Positions 8,402 to 17,310 are shown, numbered from the stretch's first letter. The stretch: DNA of 64,000 nucleotides from Frankineae bacterium MT45 (GCA_900100325.1 LT629697.1:3717423-3781422); one strand, 5' to 3'. Translations and numbers: made by a program. The notes: generated by a model not told the origin, from the letters alone.

Positions 8402-8724
8402 ACGGCACCGGCAGCCGGGTTGAGGTGAGGCCGTCGGCGCGGCGCCGGCGCGGACTCGGCAGCCTCCGCCCCGAGCTCTACGGCGAAGGCGGCCCCGCTC
8501 GGAGTCAGCCGGTAGAGATGCCGGGGTGGCCGGCCCGGCGCTGGCTCGCGTTCCCACGAGGACTCCAGCAGGTCGCGGTCACAGAGTCGAATGAGGATCG
8601 GGTAGAGCGATCCTGCCTTCAGTCCGACCTGCTGGCCGAGTTCGTAGCCGTAGCGCCAGGTCTCGGCGTCCTCGGCGAAGGCACGAAGCACCGCGACGGT
8701 CTGGGGCGAGGGTCGGCGAGCCAT
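8398..8724 (-). CDS. PadR-family transcriptional regulator
   Basis: 108 residues from ATG at 8724 (MARRPSPQTVAVLRAF). The winged helix-turn-helix is visible in WRYGYELGQQVGLKAGSLYP, LIRLCDRDLLESSWE, and the wing GRPPRHLYRLTPSGA, which is the PadR signature. A 21-residue longer frame to 8787 lacks homologous sequence, so the internal ATG is preferred. It is co-transcribed and translationally coupled with a multi-spanning membrane protein, the common PadR arrangement in which the regulator represses its own operon. A near-palindrome 11 bases upstream of its start may be the operator. Confidence 0.88.
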   Translation of the reverse strand: MARRPSPQTVAVLRAFAEDAETWRYGYELGQQVGLKAGSLYPILIRLCDRDLLESSWEREPAPGRPPRHLYRLTPSGAAFAVELGAEAAESAPAPRRRPHLNPAAGAV

Positions 8725-8734
8725 GCCTGGAACT

Positions 8735-8746
8735 CTATCTAGGTAG
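8735..8746. promoter_or_regulatory. Candidate PadR operator
   Basis: CTATCTAGGTAG is palindromic at 10 of 12 positions and sits 11 bases upstream of the PadR start, where autoregulation would be expected. The identification is by position and symmetry only. Confidence 0.35.
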
Positions 8747-8847
8747 TGTTCTTGAAGGCAATAGTCGAATCTGCGGATCGTTGACACACTCCGCGTCGCG
8801 ATCAGGTCAGGGTCGCGAACGGCGCAGCGTCACCGACCGCCCGCGGC

Positions 8848-9714
8848 TCAGCGAAGGAAGCCCGGGTTCTCCTGGGCCATCCGCTGCAGCCGGGCGATCC
8901 GCTCGGGCATCGGCGGGTGGGTGGAGAAGAGCTTGCTCATCCCCTGGGCGCCGAACGGGTTGGCGATCATCAGGTGGCTGGTGGTCACCAGCGTCGGATC
9001 CTGCGGGAGCGGTGCCGCGTTGGTTCCGGACTGCAGCTTGGCCAGCGCACTGGCCAGCGCGAGCGGGTCGTTGGATAAGACGGCGCCGGATTCGTCGGCC
9101 TGGAACTCGCGGGAGCGGCTGATGCCGAGCTGAATGATGCTGGCCGCAACCGGGGCGAGAAAGACCATCAGCAGGCCGGCGATCGGGTTGCGATCACGGT
9201 CGTCCCCGCCGCCGAAGAAGAGCGCGAAGTTGGCAATGAAGGTGACGGCGGTGGCGAAGGTGGCCGCCACCGAGGAGATCAGGATGTCCCGGTTGTACAC
9301 GTGGCTCAGTTCGTGGCCGAGAACGGCGCGTAGCTCACGACGGTCGAGCATCTGCAGGATGCCTTCGGTGCAGCAGACCGCGGCGTGCCGGGGGCTGCGC
9401 CCGGTCGCGAAGGCGTTGGGCGAGGCGGTGGGAGAGACGTAGAGGCGGGGCATCGGCTGGTGGGCGGCGGTGGCCAACTCACGCACGATCGAGTACATCG
9501 CCGGCTGCTCGGCCTCGCTCACGGGCCGGGCGTGCATCGAGCGGAGCGCAATCTTGTCCGAGTTGAAGTAACTGAAGGCATTGATCGCGAGTGCCAGGAA
9601 GAAGGCGATGATCAGGCCACTGCGGCCGAAGAAGAGGCCGCCGAGGAGCAGCAGCAGGCCGGAGAGTGCTCCGAAGAGGACTGCCGTCTTGAGGGCGTTG
9701 TTGGTTGAATGCAC
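8848..9714 (-). CDS. htpX: Membrane zinc metalloprotease HtpX (M48 family)
   Basis: Integral-membrane protease for quality control of membrane proteins. 288 residues, the normal HtpX length. Two N-terminal transmembrane segments (residues about 9-29 and 33-50), the zinc motif HELSH at 134-138 within [13 protein letters not shown], two further membrane segments, and SREFQADE carrying the third zinc ligand Glu. The C-terminal [15 protein letters not shown] is also typical. It is a single gene: the upstream carbonic anhydrase is divergent. In other bacteria htpX is induced by membrane or heat stress; no such regulatory site was recognised here. Confidence 0.96.
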   Translation of the reverse strand: MHSTNNALKTAVLFGALSGLLLLLGGLFFGRSGLIIAFFLALAINAFSYFNSDKIALRSMHARPVSEAEQPAMYSIVRELATAAHQPMPRLYVSPTASPNAFATGRSPRHAAVCCTEGILQMLDRRELRAVLGHELSHVYNRDILISSVAATFATAVTFIANFALFFGGGDDRDRNPIAGLLMVFLAPVAASIIQLGISRSREFQADESGAVLSNDPLALASALAKLQSGTNAAPLPQDPTLVTTSHLMIANPFGAQGMSKLFSTHPPMPERIARLQRMAQENPGFLR

Positions 9715-9834
9715 GCTTACCTAACGCGCGGAGGCACCCCAGTCGTTCCCGAGAGCTTGTCGTTCCCGGGGCGGGGAAGTGAAGTCGAGCGCAGTCGGTA
9801 GCTAGATGACGCCAGTCACTGGTTGACTGACTCT

Positions 9835-10326
9835 GTGTCCGCGATCGATCACCTCATTCATGACAACCAGCGCTACGCCGCCACCTTCCCGGGGGCCCGT
9901 CCGGTGCAGCCCCGGCTGCGGCTGGCTGTGGTCACCTGCATGGACTCTCGCCTTGACCTCTTCGGAGCGCTCGGCCTGGACATCGGCGACGCGCATCTGC
10001 TCCGCAACGCCGGCGGCGTGGTCACCGACGACGTCCTGCGCTCGCTGGCCATTAGCCAGCGCGCCATCGGCACTCGAGAGATCGTGCTGATCCATCACAC
10101 GAACTGCGGGATGTTCAACTTCGACGACGACGAGTTCCGGGCGACGCTGGCTCGTGAAACTGGCGAGGAGCCCCCGTGGCGGGTGCCGGGCTTCAGCGAC
10201 ATCGAGGAGGACGTCCAAATCTCGATCACGCGCGTCCGCGACTGCGGCTGGCTCCCCCACCGTGACTCGGTGCGGGGCTTCATCTTCGACGTCGCCACCG
10301 CTCGGATCACCGAGGTAACCGCCTGA
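9835..10326 (+). CDS. Beta-class carbonic anhydrase
   Basis: Interconverts CO2 and bicarbonate in the cytoplasm. The zinc site is seen as CMDSR (Cys, with the Asp/Arg dyad) and HHTNCG (His-x2-Cys), with RNAGGVVTDDVLRSLAIS between them, as in the mycobacterial enzyme Rv1284. About 163 residues, matching that short type. The start is uncertain: GTG at 9835 aligns best with the homologous N-terminus (VSAIDHLIHDNQRYA), while a TTG at 9823 would add four residues; neither has a clear ribosome-binding site. It ends at a bidirectional terminator shared with the convergent dioxygenase gene. Confidence 0.92.
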   Translation: MSAIDHLIHDNQRYAATFPGARPVQPRLRLAVVTCMDSRLDLFGALGLDIGDAHLLRNAGGVVTDDVLRSLAISQRAIGTREIVLIHHTNCGMFNFDDDEFRATLARETGEEPPWRVPGFSDIEEDVQISITRVRDCGWLPHRDSVRGFIFDVATARITEVTA

Positions 10327-10328
10327 AG

Positions 10329-10354
10329 CACTGCCTCAGGCGGCTCAGGCAGTG
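10329..10354. terminator. Bidirectional terminator hairpin
   Basis: CACTGCCT pairs with AGGCAGTG (8 bases) around a GC-rich loop, directly after the carbonic anhydrase stop and reaching into the last codons of the convergent dioxygenase gene. It would serve both transcripts. U-tracts are absent. Confidence 0.5.
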
Positions 10355-10881
10355 AACTCCGGCTCGGGATCGTCGGTGTCAAGGGTGGCCAGACGCACCA
10401 GCTCACCCTCCTCCACGTCGTAGAAGTTCATCGTCGTCAACGGCGACGAATAGGCGTGAATGCTGACCGCGGGGCGGTCTGAGGTGTTGCGGACGTCGTG
10501 CACATACGTTCCATCGAAACCGACGCTGCGGCCGGCCTGGTGGGTGCGCTCCCGCAGCCCACCGGCGCCCCGGCCGGTTCGGGTGTACACCGCCTCGGAG
10601 AGCTCTCCGCTGATGACGGTGAAGGAGCCGGAGGAGCCGCCGTGGTCGTGTAGCTGCGTGCCCTGGGTGGGCATCCAGCTGATCAGCCAGACGTCCACCC
10701 GCTTGTCGCGGTACAGGCGCTGGTGCCAGCGGGTCTCGGCGTCGTACTCGAACGGGTACAGGCCGGAGCGGACCTCGTCGGCGAGGAAGCGGGTGAACTC
10801 GACGAGCTGGATGGGGTTCAGCGGCTCGGTGGGCAGCGCTGACGGGCAGTTGGGCGCTGCTAGGCGCCGGATGGCGGTCAT
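10345..10881 (-). CDS. Cysteine dioxygenase family cupin
   Basis: 178 residues. The cupin iron site is visible: LHDHGGSSGSFTVISGELSE supplies His-x-His and YVHDVRN the third His, the arrangement in thiol dioxygenases such as cysteine dioxygenase (cysteine to cysteine sulfinate) and 3-mercaptopropionate dioxygenase. Family members use a mononuclear Fe(II) and O2. The N-terminal helical part (LVEFTRFLADEVRSGLYPF) is normal for bacterial members. Which thiol is used cannot be decided from sequence. It appears to be a single-gene unit in a 356-base leader interval. Confidence 0.85.
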   Translation of the reverse strand: MTAIRRLAAPNCPSALPTEPLNPIQLVEFTRFLADEVRSGLYPFEYDAETRWHQRLYRDKRVDVWLISWMPTQGTQLHDHGGSSGSFTVISGELSEAVYTRTGRGAGGLRERTHQAGRSVGFDGTYVHDVRNTSDRPAVSIHAYSSPLTTMNFYDVEEGELVRLATLDTDDPEPEFTA

Positions 10882-11237
10882 CGAACGAACTCCATAGTTG
10901 GACAGATCGACCCGCAGCGCCCGGAATCAAGTGAGATCGAGTGGCTCGGCAATTGAACAGCCAGCCATTCGGCGACTTCGGCGCGCCTAGTGGGTCAGGA
11001 GGGACGGGGAGGATTGAGCGGCGGGATTACCCGCACATACATCCCTCGTCGAACTCATCTGCCCGGCGGCCGGCCCAGAACACGTCAAGGAGCCCGCCCT
11101 CGGCGGGACGTCCGTGTTCGCTCGGCACCATGCCGCAAGTATGCGGCACCGAGAACCGCTTTGTCTACCCGAAGAGTAGAGAAAAGCGGGTGATGCGCGT
11201 CGCTATGCCGCGTCCCGGTACCGAGAACCGCAGGTAC
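10882..11237. other. Intergenic region with several inverted repeats
   Basis: No gene is supported. It holds a perfect hairpin TGCCGCA-AGTA-TGCGGCA (11131-11148), a longer stem-loop with CCGCTTT-G-TCTAC on one arm (11156-11189), and the 12-base sequence ACCGAGAACCGC twice (11148-11159 and 11220-11231). The stem-loops lie downstream of the leftward gene at 11238 and may act in termination; the remainder should include the promoter of the dioxygenase gene. Confidence 0.5.
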
Positions 11238-11639
11238 TTAGGCGCTCCACCGGAACGAGGCCATCAGCTCTTCGATCCGGTGCCGAACCCGGCTGCCCGC
11301 GTCGGCCCGGAGGTCGAACTCGGCGACCAGCGCCAACTTTCCGTCCGGGCAGGGCAGCAGGAAGCGACTGGTGTTGGAGTCGCTGTCGATGTCGAGCATC
11401 TCGGCGGCGACCGCGCCCTCACGCACCTCGATGGCCGGTGGGACGTCATCGTCGAGGAGGCCGACCATCAGGACGCCGCTGATCGAGTGGAGAGCATCTT
11501 CGGCAGCTACGGCGGTGCTGAGCGTGGCCAGCACCGGTGCGCCGTCAAGGTCTTCGGTGTGCCCCAAATCCTCGGATGTGATTACCAGCCAATCGCGACA
11601 ATCCATCTCAAAAGCCGGCACTACGATGTCACTCTGCAC
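11238..11639 (-). CDS. Hypothetical acidic protein, about 133 residues
   Basis: The frame extends to a TTG at 11702, but GTG at 11639 is preferred because GGGGGA lies six bases upstream and the protein then begins (M)QSDIVVPAFEMDCRDW. It is an alpha/beta-looking, acidic, soluble protein with no signal peptide or membrane segment and ends in a helix (RHRIEELMASFRWSA). I do not recognise a family. It stands alone, with the kor operon running away from it on the other strand. Confidence 0.55.
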   Translation of the reverse strand: MQSDIVVPAFEMDCRDWLVITSEDLGHTEDLDGAPVLATLSTAVAAEDALHSISGVLMVGLLDDDVPPAIEVREGAVAAEMLDIDSDSNTSRFLLPCPDGKLALVAEFDLRADAGSRVRHRIEELMASFRWSA

Positions 11640-12107
11640 GTTGATCCCCCAGTGATCGCTGCGAGCCGCCACCGCCGCGAATGCCCAGGGCACGCACGGC
11701 AACAGCAGGTGATGACGCGGCGATACACCCCTGCATCGCCGGTACTACTGACCCCCACAACCGTTCCCAGGCGGCCTAGTGTGGATCAGGGTGAATCAGA
11801 TGAAACTCAAATCCTTGCCCGGCAATCGTCCAATACTTTGCGGCCGGAAGCTAGCAAAATGGAAAAGTAGTTCCGGTGTCACGTTGAGCAAAGACCCCGT
11901 GATCGCTGAGGCAACGGGGGGTAAACGCAGGCTGAATGCGGGACACGTGAGCGATACCACGCGCCGTCCGGCGTTTACCTCCGTACCATGGACCAGTTGG
12001 TGAATCGATGAAGACGGATTCCCCTTCCTCGGCGTCGCACGAGGTGCTCCAGGCGGCATTTCTTCCAGCAGGACCCATCTGCACCCGATCAGACAGGCAC
12101 ACAAAGC
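11640..12107. other. Divergent promoter region upstream of korA
   Basis: 468 bases without a supported gene between a leftward hypothetical gene and korA. A run ACGGGGGGTAAACGC and a later GCGTTTACC form a long-range inverted match (GTAAACGC with GCGTTTAC at about 11919-11926 and 11969-11976). No known riboswitch was recognised. The korA start has only a poor ribosome-binding site. Confidence 0.4.
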
Positions 12108-13970
12108 ATGGCCAAGGACGTCCAGCAGCTCGATCGTGTCGTCATCCGAATCGCGGGTGACTCCGGCGACGGGATGCAGCTCACCGGTGATCGATTCACC
12201 CAGGAGACGGCCAACTTCGGCAACGACCTGAGCACACTCCCCAACTTCCCGGCCGAGATCCGAGCCCCCCAGGGCACGCTGGCCGGCGTGTCGTCGTTCC
12301 AGATGCACTTCGCCGACCACGACATCCTGACCCCGGGCGATCGCCCCGACGTTCTGGTCGCGATGAACCCGGCGGCGCTGAAGGCGAACCTGGCCGACAT
12401 GGCCAAGGGCGCGACCCTGATCATCGACACCCACGACTTCACCACGCGCGCGCTGGCCCGCATCGGCTGGGACTCCAACCCGCTCGAGGACGGCACGCTG
12501 GAGCAGTACAACCTGCACGCGATCGAGCTGACCCAGCTCACCCTGGACGCGCTGGCCGAGAGCGGCCTCTCCCGCAAGGACGCCGGTCGCAGCAAGAACA
12601 TGTTCGCGCTCGGCCTCCTCTCCTGGATGTACTCGCGCCCGACCGAGGGCACGCTGAAGTTCCTGGAGACCAAGTTCGCCAAGAAGCCCGAAATCGCCGC
12701 GGCGAACATCAAGGCCTTCAAGGCCGGCTGGAACTACGGCGAGACGACTGAAGCCTTTGCGGTGAACTACGAGGTGAAGCCGGCGCCACTGCCGGCCGGC
12801 ACCTATCGCAACATCACCGGAAATCTGGCTCTCTCCTACGGCCTCATCGCGGCCGCCCAGCGAGCGAACCTGCCGCTCTACCTCGGCGCCTACCCGATCA
12901 CGCCGGCCTCAGACATCCTGCACGAGCTCTCCAAGCACAAGCGCTTCGGTATCCGCACCTTCCAGGCCGAGGACGAGATCGCCGGCATCGGCGCGGCCAT
13001 CGGCGCCTCCTTCGGCGGGGCGCTGGCCGTCACCACCTCCTCGGGCCCGGGTATCGCGCTGAAGGGCGAGGCGATCGGCCTGGCCGTGTCGCTGGAGATC
13101 CCGCTGGTCATCTGCGACATCCAGCGGGGTGGACCGTCAACTGGCCTGCCGACCAAGACCGAGCAGTCCGACCTGCTGCAGGCGATGTACGGACGCAACG
13201 GCGAGGCGCCGGTTCCGATCATCGCCGCCCAGTCCCCAGGTGACTGCTTCGCCGCAGCCGTCGAGGCTGCTCGTATTGCGCTCACGTACCGCACCCCGGT
13301 CTTCCTGCTCTCCGACGGCTACATCGCCAACGGCTCCGAGCCGTGGCGTGTCCCAGCCACCGCCGACCTGCCGGATCTCCGGGTCGACTTCGCGACCGAG
13401 CCTAACGGCCCGGAGGGCGAGTTCTGGCCGTACCTGCGGGATCCGGAGACGCTGGCCCGTCCGTGGGCCATCCCGGGCACGCCGGGACTCGAGCACCGCG
13501 TCGGCGGCATCGAGAAGGCCGACAAGACCGGCAATATCAGCTACGACCCGGATAACCACGACCTTATGGTCCGCACTCGGCAGGCCAAGGTGGACGGCAT
13601 CGCCCGCACCATCGAGCCGATGACCGTCGACGACCCGGGAGCGGCGCTCGGCGAGCCGGCCAAGGTGCTGGTGCTCGGCTGGGGGTCGACCTACGGGCCG
13701 ATCGGGGCCGCGGTTCGCCGGGTGCGTCGCGCCGGGTACTCCATCGCCCAGGCCCACGTGCGTCATCTCAATCCGTTCCCGGCCAATCTCGGCGAGATCC
13801 TGGCCAGCTACGACAAAGTGGTGCTCCCGGAGATGAACCTCGGCCAGCTGGCCACCCTGATCCGGGCCAAGTACCTCGTCGACGTCATCAGCGTCACCCA
13901 GGTCCGGGGCATGCCGTTCCGCGCCGCCGACCTCGCCGAAATGCTGCAAGGAGTTCTGCACAATGACTGA
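12108..13970 (+). CDS. korA: 2-oxoglutarate:ferredoxin oxidoreductase, alpha subunit (gamma-alpha fusion)
   Basis: With KorB it oxidatively decarboxylates 2-oxoglutarate to succinyl-CoA, reducing ferredoxin. 620 residues, the length of the mycobacterial KorA (Rv2455c type). Residues about 8-190 form the gamma (POR/KOR catalytic) domain starting RIAGDSGDGMQLTGDRF; the alpha domain starts near 225 with YPITPASDILHEL, TSSGPGIALKGE, RGGPSTGLPTKTEQSDL; a C-terminal transketolase-like domain includes LVLGWGSTYGPIGAA. The stop overlaps the korB start by eight bases. This oxygen-tolerant pair substitutes for or parallels 2-oxoglutarate dehydrogenase in actinobacteria. Branched-chain 2-oxoacid substrates are possible. 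Confidence 0.94.
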   Translation: MAKDVQQLDRVVIRIAGDSGDGMQLTGDRFTQETANFGNDLSTLPNFPAEIRAPQGTLAGVSSFQMHFADHDILTPGDRPDVLVAMNPAALKANLADMAKGATLIIDTHDFTTRALARIGWDSNPLEDGTLEQYNLHAIELTQLTLDALAESGLSRKDAGRSKNMFALGLLSWMYSRPTEGTLKFLETKFAKKPEIAAANIKAFKAGWNYGETTEAFAVNYEVKPAPLPAGTYRNITGNLALSYGLIAAAQRANLPLYLGAYPITPASDILHELSKHKRFGIRTFQAEDEIAGIGAAIGASFGGALAVTTSSGPGIALKGEAIGLAVSLEIPLVICDIQRGGPSTGLPTKTEQSDLLQAMYGRNGEAPVPIIAAQSPGDCFAAAVEAARIALTYRTPVFLLSDGYIANGSEPWRVPATADLPDLRVDFATEPNGPEGEFWPYLRDPETLARPWAIPGTPGLEHRVGGIEKADKTGNISYDPDNHDLMVRTRQAKVDGIARTIEPMTVDDPGAALGEPAKVLVLGWGSTYGPIGAAVRRVRRAGYSIAQAHVRHLNPFPANLGEILASYDKVVLPEMNLGQLATLIRAKYLVDVISVTQVRGMPFRAADLAEMLQGVLHND

Positions 13971-15009
13971 ATCAGTCGTCCCCAACGGCGCCGCCGGTCT
14001 CGGGCTCAAGGCCAAGGACTTCAAGACCGACCAGGAGGTGCGCTGGTGCCCCGGCTGCGGTGACTACGCGATCCTGGCCGCCGTGCAGGGGTTCATGCCC
14101 GATCTCGGCGTCAAGCGCGAGAACATCGTCTTCATCTCGGGCATCGGCTGCTCCTCCCGCTTCCCGTATTACATGAACACCTACGGGATGCACTCCATCC
14201 ACGGACGGGCTCCGTCGATTGCGACCGGCCTCTCTTCGTCCCGCCCGGACCTCTCGGTCTGGGTGGTGACCGGCGACGGCGACGCGCTCTCCATCGGTGG
14301 CAACCACCTCATCCACGCGCTGCGCCGAAACGTGAACCTGAAGATCCTGCTCTTCAACAACCAGATCTACGGCCTCACCAAGGGGCAGTACTCCCCCACC
14401 TCGGAGCTCGGGAAGATCACCAAGTCCTCCCCGATGGGCTCGCTGGACCACCCGTTCAACCCGGTCTCGCTGGCTCTCGGCGCCGAGGCCACCTTCGTGG
14501 CCCGCACCCTGGACTCCGACCGCAAGCACCTCACCTCGGTGCTGCGGGCGGCCGCGGACCACGAGGGGACCGCACTGGTCGAGATCTACCAGAACTGCAA
14601 CATCTTCAACGATGGCGCCTTCGACCTGATCAAGGACTCGGAGACCCGTGACGACTGGATGATCCGGATGGAGCACGGCGAGGAGCTGCGTCTGGGCGCT
14701 GACCGCTCCAAGGCCGTCGTCCGTGACCAGTACGGCTCGTTCAGCGTCGCCCACGACGTGCCCGAGGGCGATCCGCGAGTGGTCGTGCACAACGCCCACC
14801 ACGACGACCCGTCGTATGCGTTCGCGCTGTCGCGTCTCTCGTCCCTGGACCGTCGTTACGCGCCGATGGGGGTCTTCCGCTCGGTGGAGCGACCGACCTA
14901 TGACTCGCTGATGGGCGCGCAACTCGACCACGCCCTCACCCAGGCACCGGCCGACACCGCCTCCCTCGACGCCCTGCTGCAGGGAAGCGACGCTTGGACC
15001 ATCGCCTGA
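13963..15009 (+). CDS. korB: 2-oxoglutarate:ferredoxin oxidoreductase, beta subunit
   Basis: The thiamine-diphosphate subunit of the KorAB complex, 348 residues. Visible motifs are WCPGCGDYAILAAVQ at residue about 28, SGIGCSSRFPYYMNTYG, the TPP/Mg motif GDGDALSIGGNHLIHALRRN with VNLKILLFNNQIYGLTKGQ, and a C-terminal region with conserved HNAHHDDPSYAFALSRL. The cysteines in CPGC, GIGC and NCNIF correspond to the iron-sulfur ligands of KorB. It starts inside korA (ATGACTGA overlap at 13963-13970) and its end overlaps the following acetyltransferase gene, so the three are likely one transcript. Confidence 0.95.
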   Translation: MTESVVPNGAAGLGLKAKDFKTDQEVRWCPGCGDYAILAAVQGFMPDLGVKRENIVFISGIGCSSRFPYYMNTYGMHSIHGRAPSIATGLSSSRPDLSVWVVTGDGDALSIGGNHLIHALRRNVNLKILLFNNQIYGLTKGQYSPTSELGKITKSSPMGSLDHPFNPVSLALGAEATFVARTLDSDRKHLTSVLRAAADHEGTALVEIYQNCNIFNDGAFDLIKDSETRDDWMIRMEHGEELRLGADRSKAVVRDQYGSFSVAHDVPEGDPRVVVHNAHHDDPSYAFALSRLSSLDRRYAPMGVFRSVERPTYDSLMGAQLDHALTQAPADTASLDALLQGSDAWTIA

Positions 15010-15695
15010 GCGGCGCCGACTCCTCCACCGACCAGCCGAACCACGATCGGCTGAACTTCGCCATAAGCCGGGACGACGGCCTGCGGATCAGCACCGACCC
15101 GTCGCTGCTGGATCTCGATCGCATCTGCGGCTGGTTGGCCACCTCCTACTGGGCCAACGAGCGATCCCGGGAAGACGTCGCCCGATCGCTGCGCAACAGC
15201 TACCCGTTCGGGGTCTACACACCAGCTGGCGAGCAGGTCGCGCTGGCCCGGATCACCTCGGATCTGGTCTCCTTTGCCTGGATCGGGGACGTCTTCGTCG
15301 ACTCGCAATGGCGGGGACGGCGGATCGGGCACTGGCTCGTCGAGACGGTGGTGGCCCACCTCGGCCAGCTCGGCGTGCCCCGCTTCGTGCTGGCGACCCG
15401 GGACGCCCATCAGGTCTATGCCGACGTCGGATTCACGCCACTGCGGGTGCCCGCGACCTGGATGGAGATCGACACCCGGCTGAACCGTCCCAGCCCGGAC
15501 GACGTCCGACTCACCGGCGGCGCTTCGGCGGCCGGCGCCGTGCCGGTCTCCGGTGACGCGCACGCTTCGGGTGACGTGCCGGTGTCGAGCGACGTGCCGG
15601 TGTCGAGCGACGTGCCGGTGTCGAGCGACGTGCCGGTGTCGAGCGACGTGCCGGTGTCGAGCGACGTGCCGGTGTCGAGCGACGTGCGGCCGTGA
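14994..15695 (+). CDS. GNAT-family N-acetyltransferase with repetitive C-terminal tail
   Basis: 233 residues from a TTG at 14994, overlapping korB by 16 bases with AGGGA upstream; a later start is possible. The GNAT core is in residues about 35-155: ICGWLATSYWANERS, ARITSDLVSFAWIGDVFV, QWRGRRIGHWLVE (acetyl-CoA pyrophosphate loop) and LATRDAHQVYADVGF. It resembles the small GNAT proteins encoded beside other actinobacterial genes; the acceptor is unknown. After residue about 175 the protein becomes low-complexity and ends in six perfect Asp-Val-Pro-Val-Ser-Ser repeats. The tail is probably disordered. Its stop overlaps the start of rarD (GTGA). Confidence 0.82.
   Translation: MDHRLSGADSSTDQPNHDRLNFAISRDDGLRISTDPSLLDLDRICGWLATSYWANERSREDVARSLRNSYPFGVYTPAGEQVALARITSDLVSFAWIGDVFVDSQWRGRRIGHWLVETVVAHLGQLGVPRFVLATRDAHQVYADVGFTPLRVPATWMEIDTRLNRPSPDDVRLTGGASAAGAVPVSGDAHASGDVPVSSDVPVSSDVPVSSDVPVSSDVPVSSDVPVSSDVRP
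15573..15680. repeat. 18-bp tandem repeat, six perfect copies
   Basis: GACGTGCCGGTGTCGAGC is repeated six times without a mismatch inside the 3' end of the acetyltransferase gene, encoding (DVPVSS)x6. The unit length is a multiple of three, so copy-number change would keep the frame. Perfect identity suggests recent expansion. Confidence 0.97.
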
Positions 15696-16645
15696 CCGAT
15701 CCGGCCGGAGCAGAGCAGCATCACCTCCGCCGCGGGTATATCTTCGGCGTCGCCGCCTACCTCCTCTGGGGACTCTTCCCGCTCTACTGGCCGCTGCTCG
15801 AGCCGGCCAGCGCACTGGAGATCCTGGCTCATCGCGTGGTCTGGTCACTGGCCTTCGTTGCACTGCTGGTCTGGCGCGGACACTCCTGGCCGGCGGTGCG
15901 CCACGCGGTGGCCGTCCCCCGCACGCGATGGCTGCTGGTGCTGGCCGCCGTCGTCGTGGCCGTCAACTGGGGCGTCTACATCTGGGGTGTGAACAGCGGC
16001 CATGTCATCGAGACCAGTCTCGGCTACTTCATCAACCCGCTGCTGAGCATCGTGGCCGGGGTGGTGATCTTCAAGGAGCGGCTTCGTCCGATGCAGTGGG
16101 TCGCGGTCGGCATCGCGTCGCTGGCGATCGTCGTCCTCACCGCCAATTACGGTCGGCTGCCGTGGATCGCGCTGATTCTCGCCTTCTCCTTCGCGACCTA
16201 TGGCTTCTGCAAGAAGAGTGCTGGAGTCGGCGCGGTCGAGTCGCTGGCCGTCGAGACCGCGGTGCTCTTCATCCCGGCCGTGGTGACCCTCTTCGTGCTG
16301 CAACTGCAGGGGACGCTGGTCTACGGCCACCATGGCGGCGGGAACACGCTGCTTCTGATGACCACCGGGCTCGTCACCGCCATCCCGCTGCTCTTCTTCG
16401 GCGCCGCGGCCCGCCGCCTGCCGCTGTCGGCCATCGGGATGCTGCAGTACCTGGCTCCGGTGCTGCAGTTCGCGGTCGGTGTCGGCCTGAAGCATGAGTC
16501 GATGCCGGCGGCCCGCTGGATCGGCTTCGGGCTGGTCTGGACGGCGCTGATCCTGCTCACTTTCGACGCGCTGCGGCGTCAGCGGCGCGGGGCCGGGGCA
16601 CCGGTTAGTCCGGAGCCGGATGCCGCCGTCGAGCCGGCCATATGA
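15692..16645 (+). CDS. rarD: RarD-type EamA-family transporter
   Basis: 317 residues with ten predicted membrane segments, the drug/metabolite transporter layout. RarD-specific stretches are YIFGVAAYLLWGLFPLYWPL (residues about 15-34), ILAHRVVWSLAFV, VNWGVYIWGVNSGHVIETSL, LGYFINPLLSIVAGVV, FATYGFCKK and IGMLQYLAPVLQFAVGV. RarD is linked with chloramphenicol tolerance in some Gram-negatives, but the true substrate is unknown. GTG start overlaps the preceding stop as GTGA, giving translational coupling to the acetyltransferase. The last 41 bases overlap the convergent TetR gene. Confidence 0.92.
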   Translation: MTDPAGAEQHHLRRGYIFGVAAYLLWGLFPLYWPLLEPASALEILAHRVVWSLAFVALLVWRGHSWPAVRHAVAVPRTRWLLVLAAVVVAVNWGVYIWGVNSGHVIETSLGYFINPLLSIVAGVVIFKERLRPMQWVAVGIASLAIVVLTANYGRLPWIALILAFSFATYGFCKKSAGVGAVESLAVETAVLFIPAVVTLFVLQLQGTLVYGHHGGGNTLLLMTTGLVTAIPLLFFGAAARRLPLSAIGMLQYLAPVLQFAVGVGLKHESMPAARWIGFGLVWTALILLTFDALRRQRRGAGAPVSPEPDAAVEPAI

Positions 16646-17291
16646 CCTCCTCCAGCGGACGGTCCGGGTCGATCACGATTCCCACCGATCGCAGGTTGCC
16701 GTCCAGCATCATCCAGAGCGACACCGTGAGAAACTCGGCTAATTCGGTGTCGGGCATCTTCGGTTCCGGGTCCATCAGCCAGCGCCGCATCACCGCGTCG
16801 GCGAACCCGACCATGCCGGAGGCGAGCGGAACGCGGAAGCGCGCCGCATCCTCGCTGAGGTCGACGACCGCCCCGAAGTAGTTGCTGATGACGGTGATGT
16901 ACTCGTTCTTGGCCATCACCGCGCAGTGATCGACGTTTCCGCTGCCGGAACTTCCGGACTCGAGGAACTGATGCAGCCGGGGGTGGCTGACGACCCAGGT
17001 CACGTAGGCGGTGATCACACCCCGCAGGGTCTGCATCGGTGGTTTGCTGAACCCGAACTGGGGCAGCATCTCGTGCATGAGCAGGGCCAGCGCCCGGCGC
17101 CGGACCAGCTCGTCGAGTTCTTCGCGATCCTTGAAGTGGCGGTAGAAGATCGGGCGACTGACTCCGGCCAGCTCGGCGATCCGCCCCATGCCGACGCCGA
17201 CGCCCTCCTCCTCGATGGCCGAGATGGCGGCGTAGATCAGGTCATCACGCCGTCGCGCATGACGGACTTCTGCGTCAACGATGTGAGCCAC
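16605..17291 (-). CDS. TetR-family transcriptional regulator
   Basis: 228 residues from GTG at 17291. The DNA-binding domain is residues about 8-60: RRDDLIYAAISAIEEEG, MGRIAELAGVSRPIFYRHFK and DREELDEL. The rest is a helical ligand domain, with WVVSHPRLHQFLESGSSGS. The same type of segment occurs in the TetR protein at 2688-3440, so the two regulators may be related. A perfect inverted repeat 20 bases upstream is a probable operator for autoregulation. It is convergent with rarD; its targets beyond itself are unknown. Confidence 0.9.
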   Translation of the reverse strand: MAHIVDAEVRHARRRDDLIYAAISAIEEEGVGVGMGRIAELAGVSRPIFYRHFKDREELDELVRRRALALLMHEMLPQFGFSKPPMQTLRGVITAYVTWVVSHPRLHQFLESGSSGSGNVDHCAVMAKNEYITVISNYFGAVVDLSEDAARFRVPLASGMVGFADAVMRRWLMDPEPKMPDTELAEFLTVSLWMMLDGNLRSVGIVIDPDRPLEEVIWPARRRHPAPD

Positions 17292-17310
17292 CGCACTAAC
17301 TTAGCCGATG

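Noticed and set aside
7310-8557. Longer version of the PadR-coupled membrane protein
   Set aside because: The extra N-terminus lies wholly inside the PadR gene and has no membrane or domain character.
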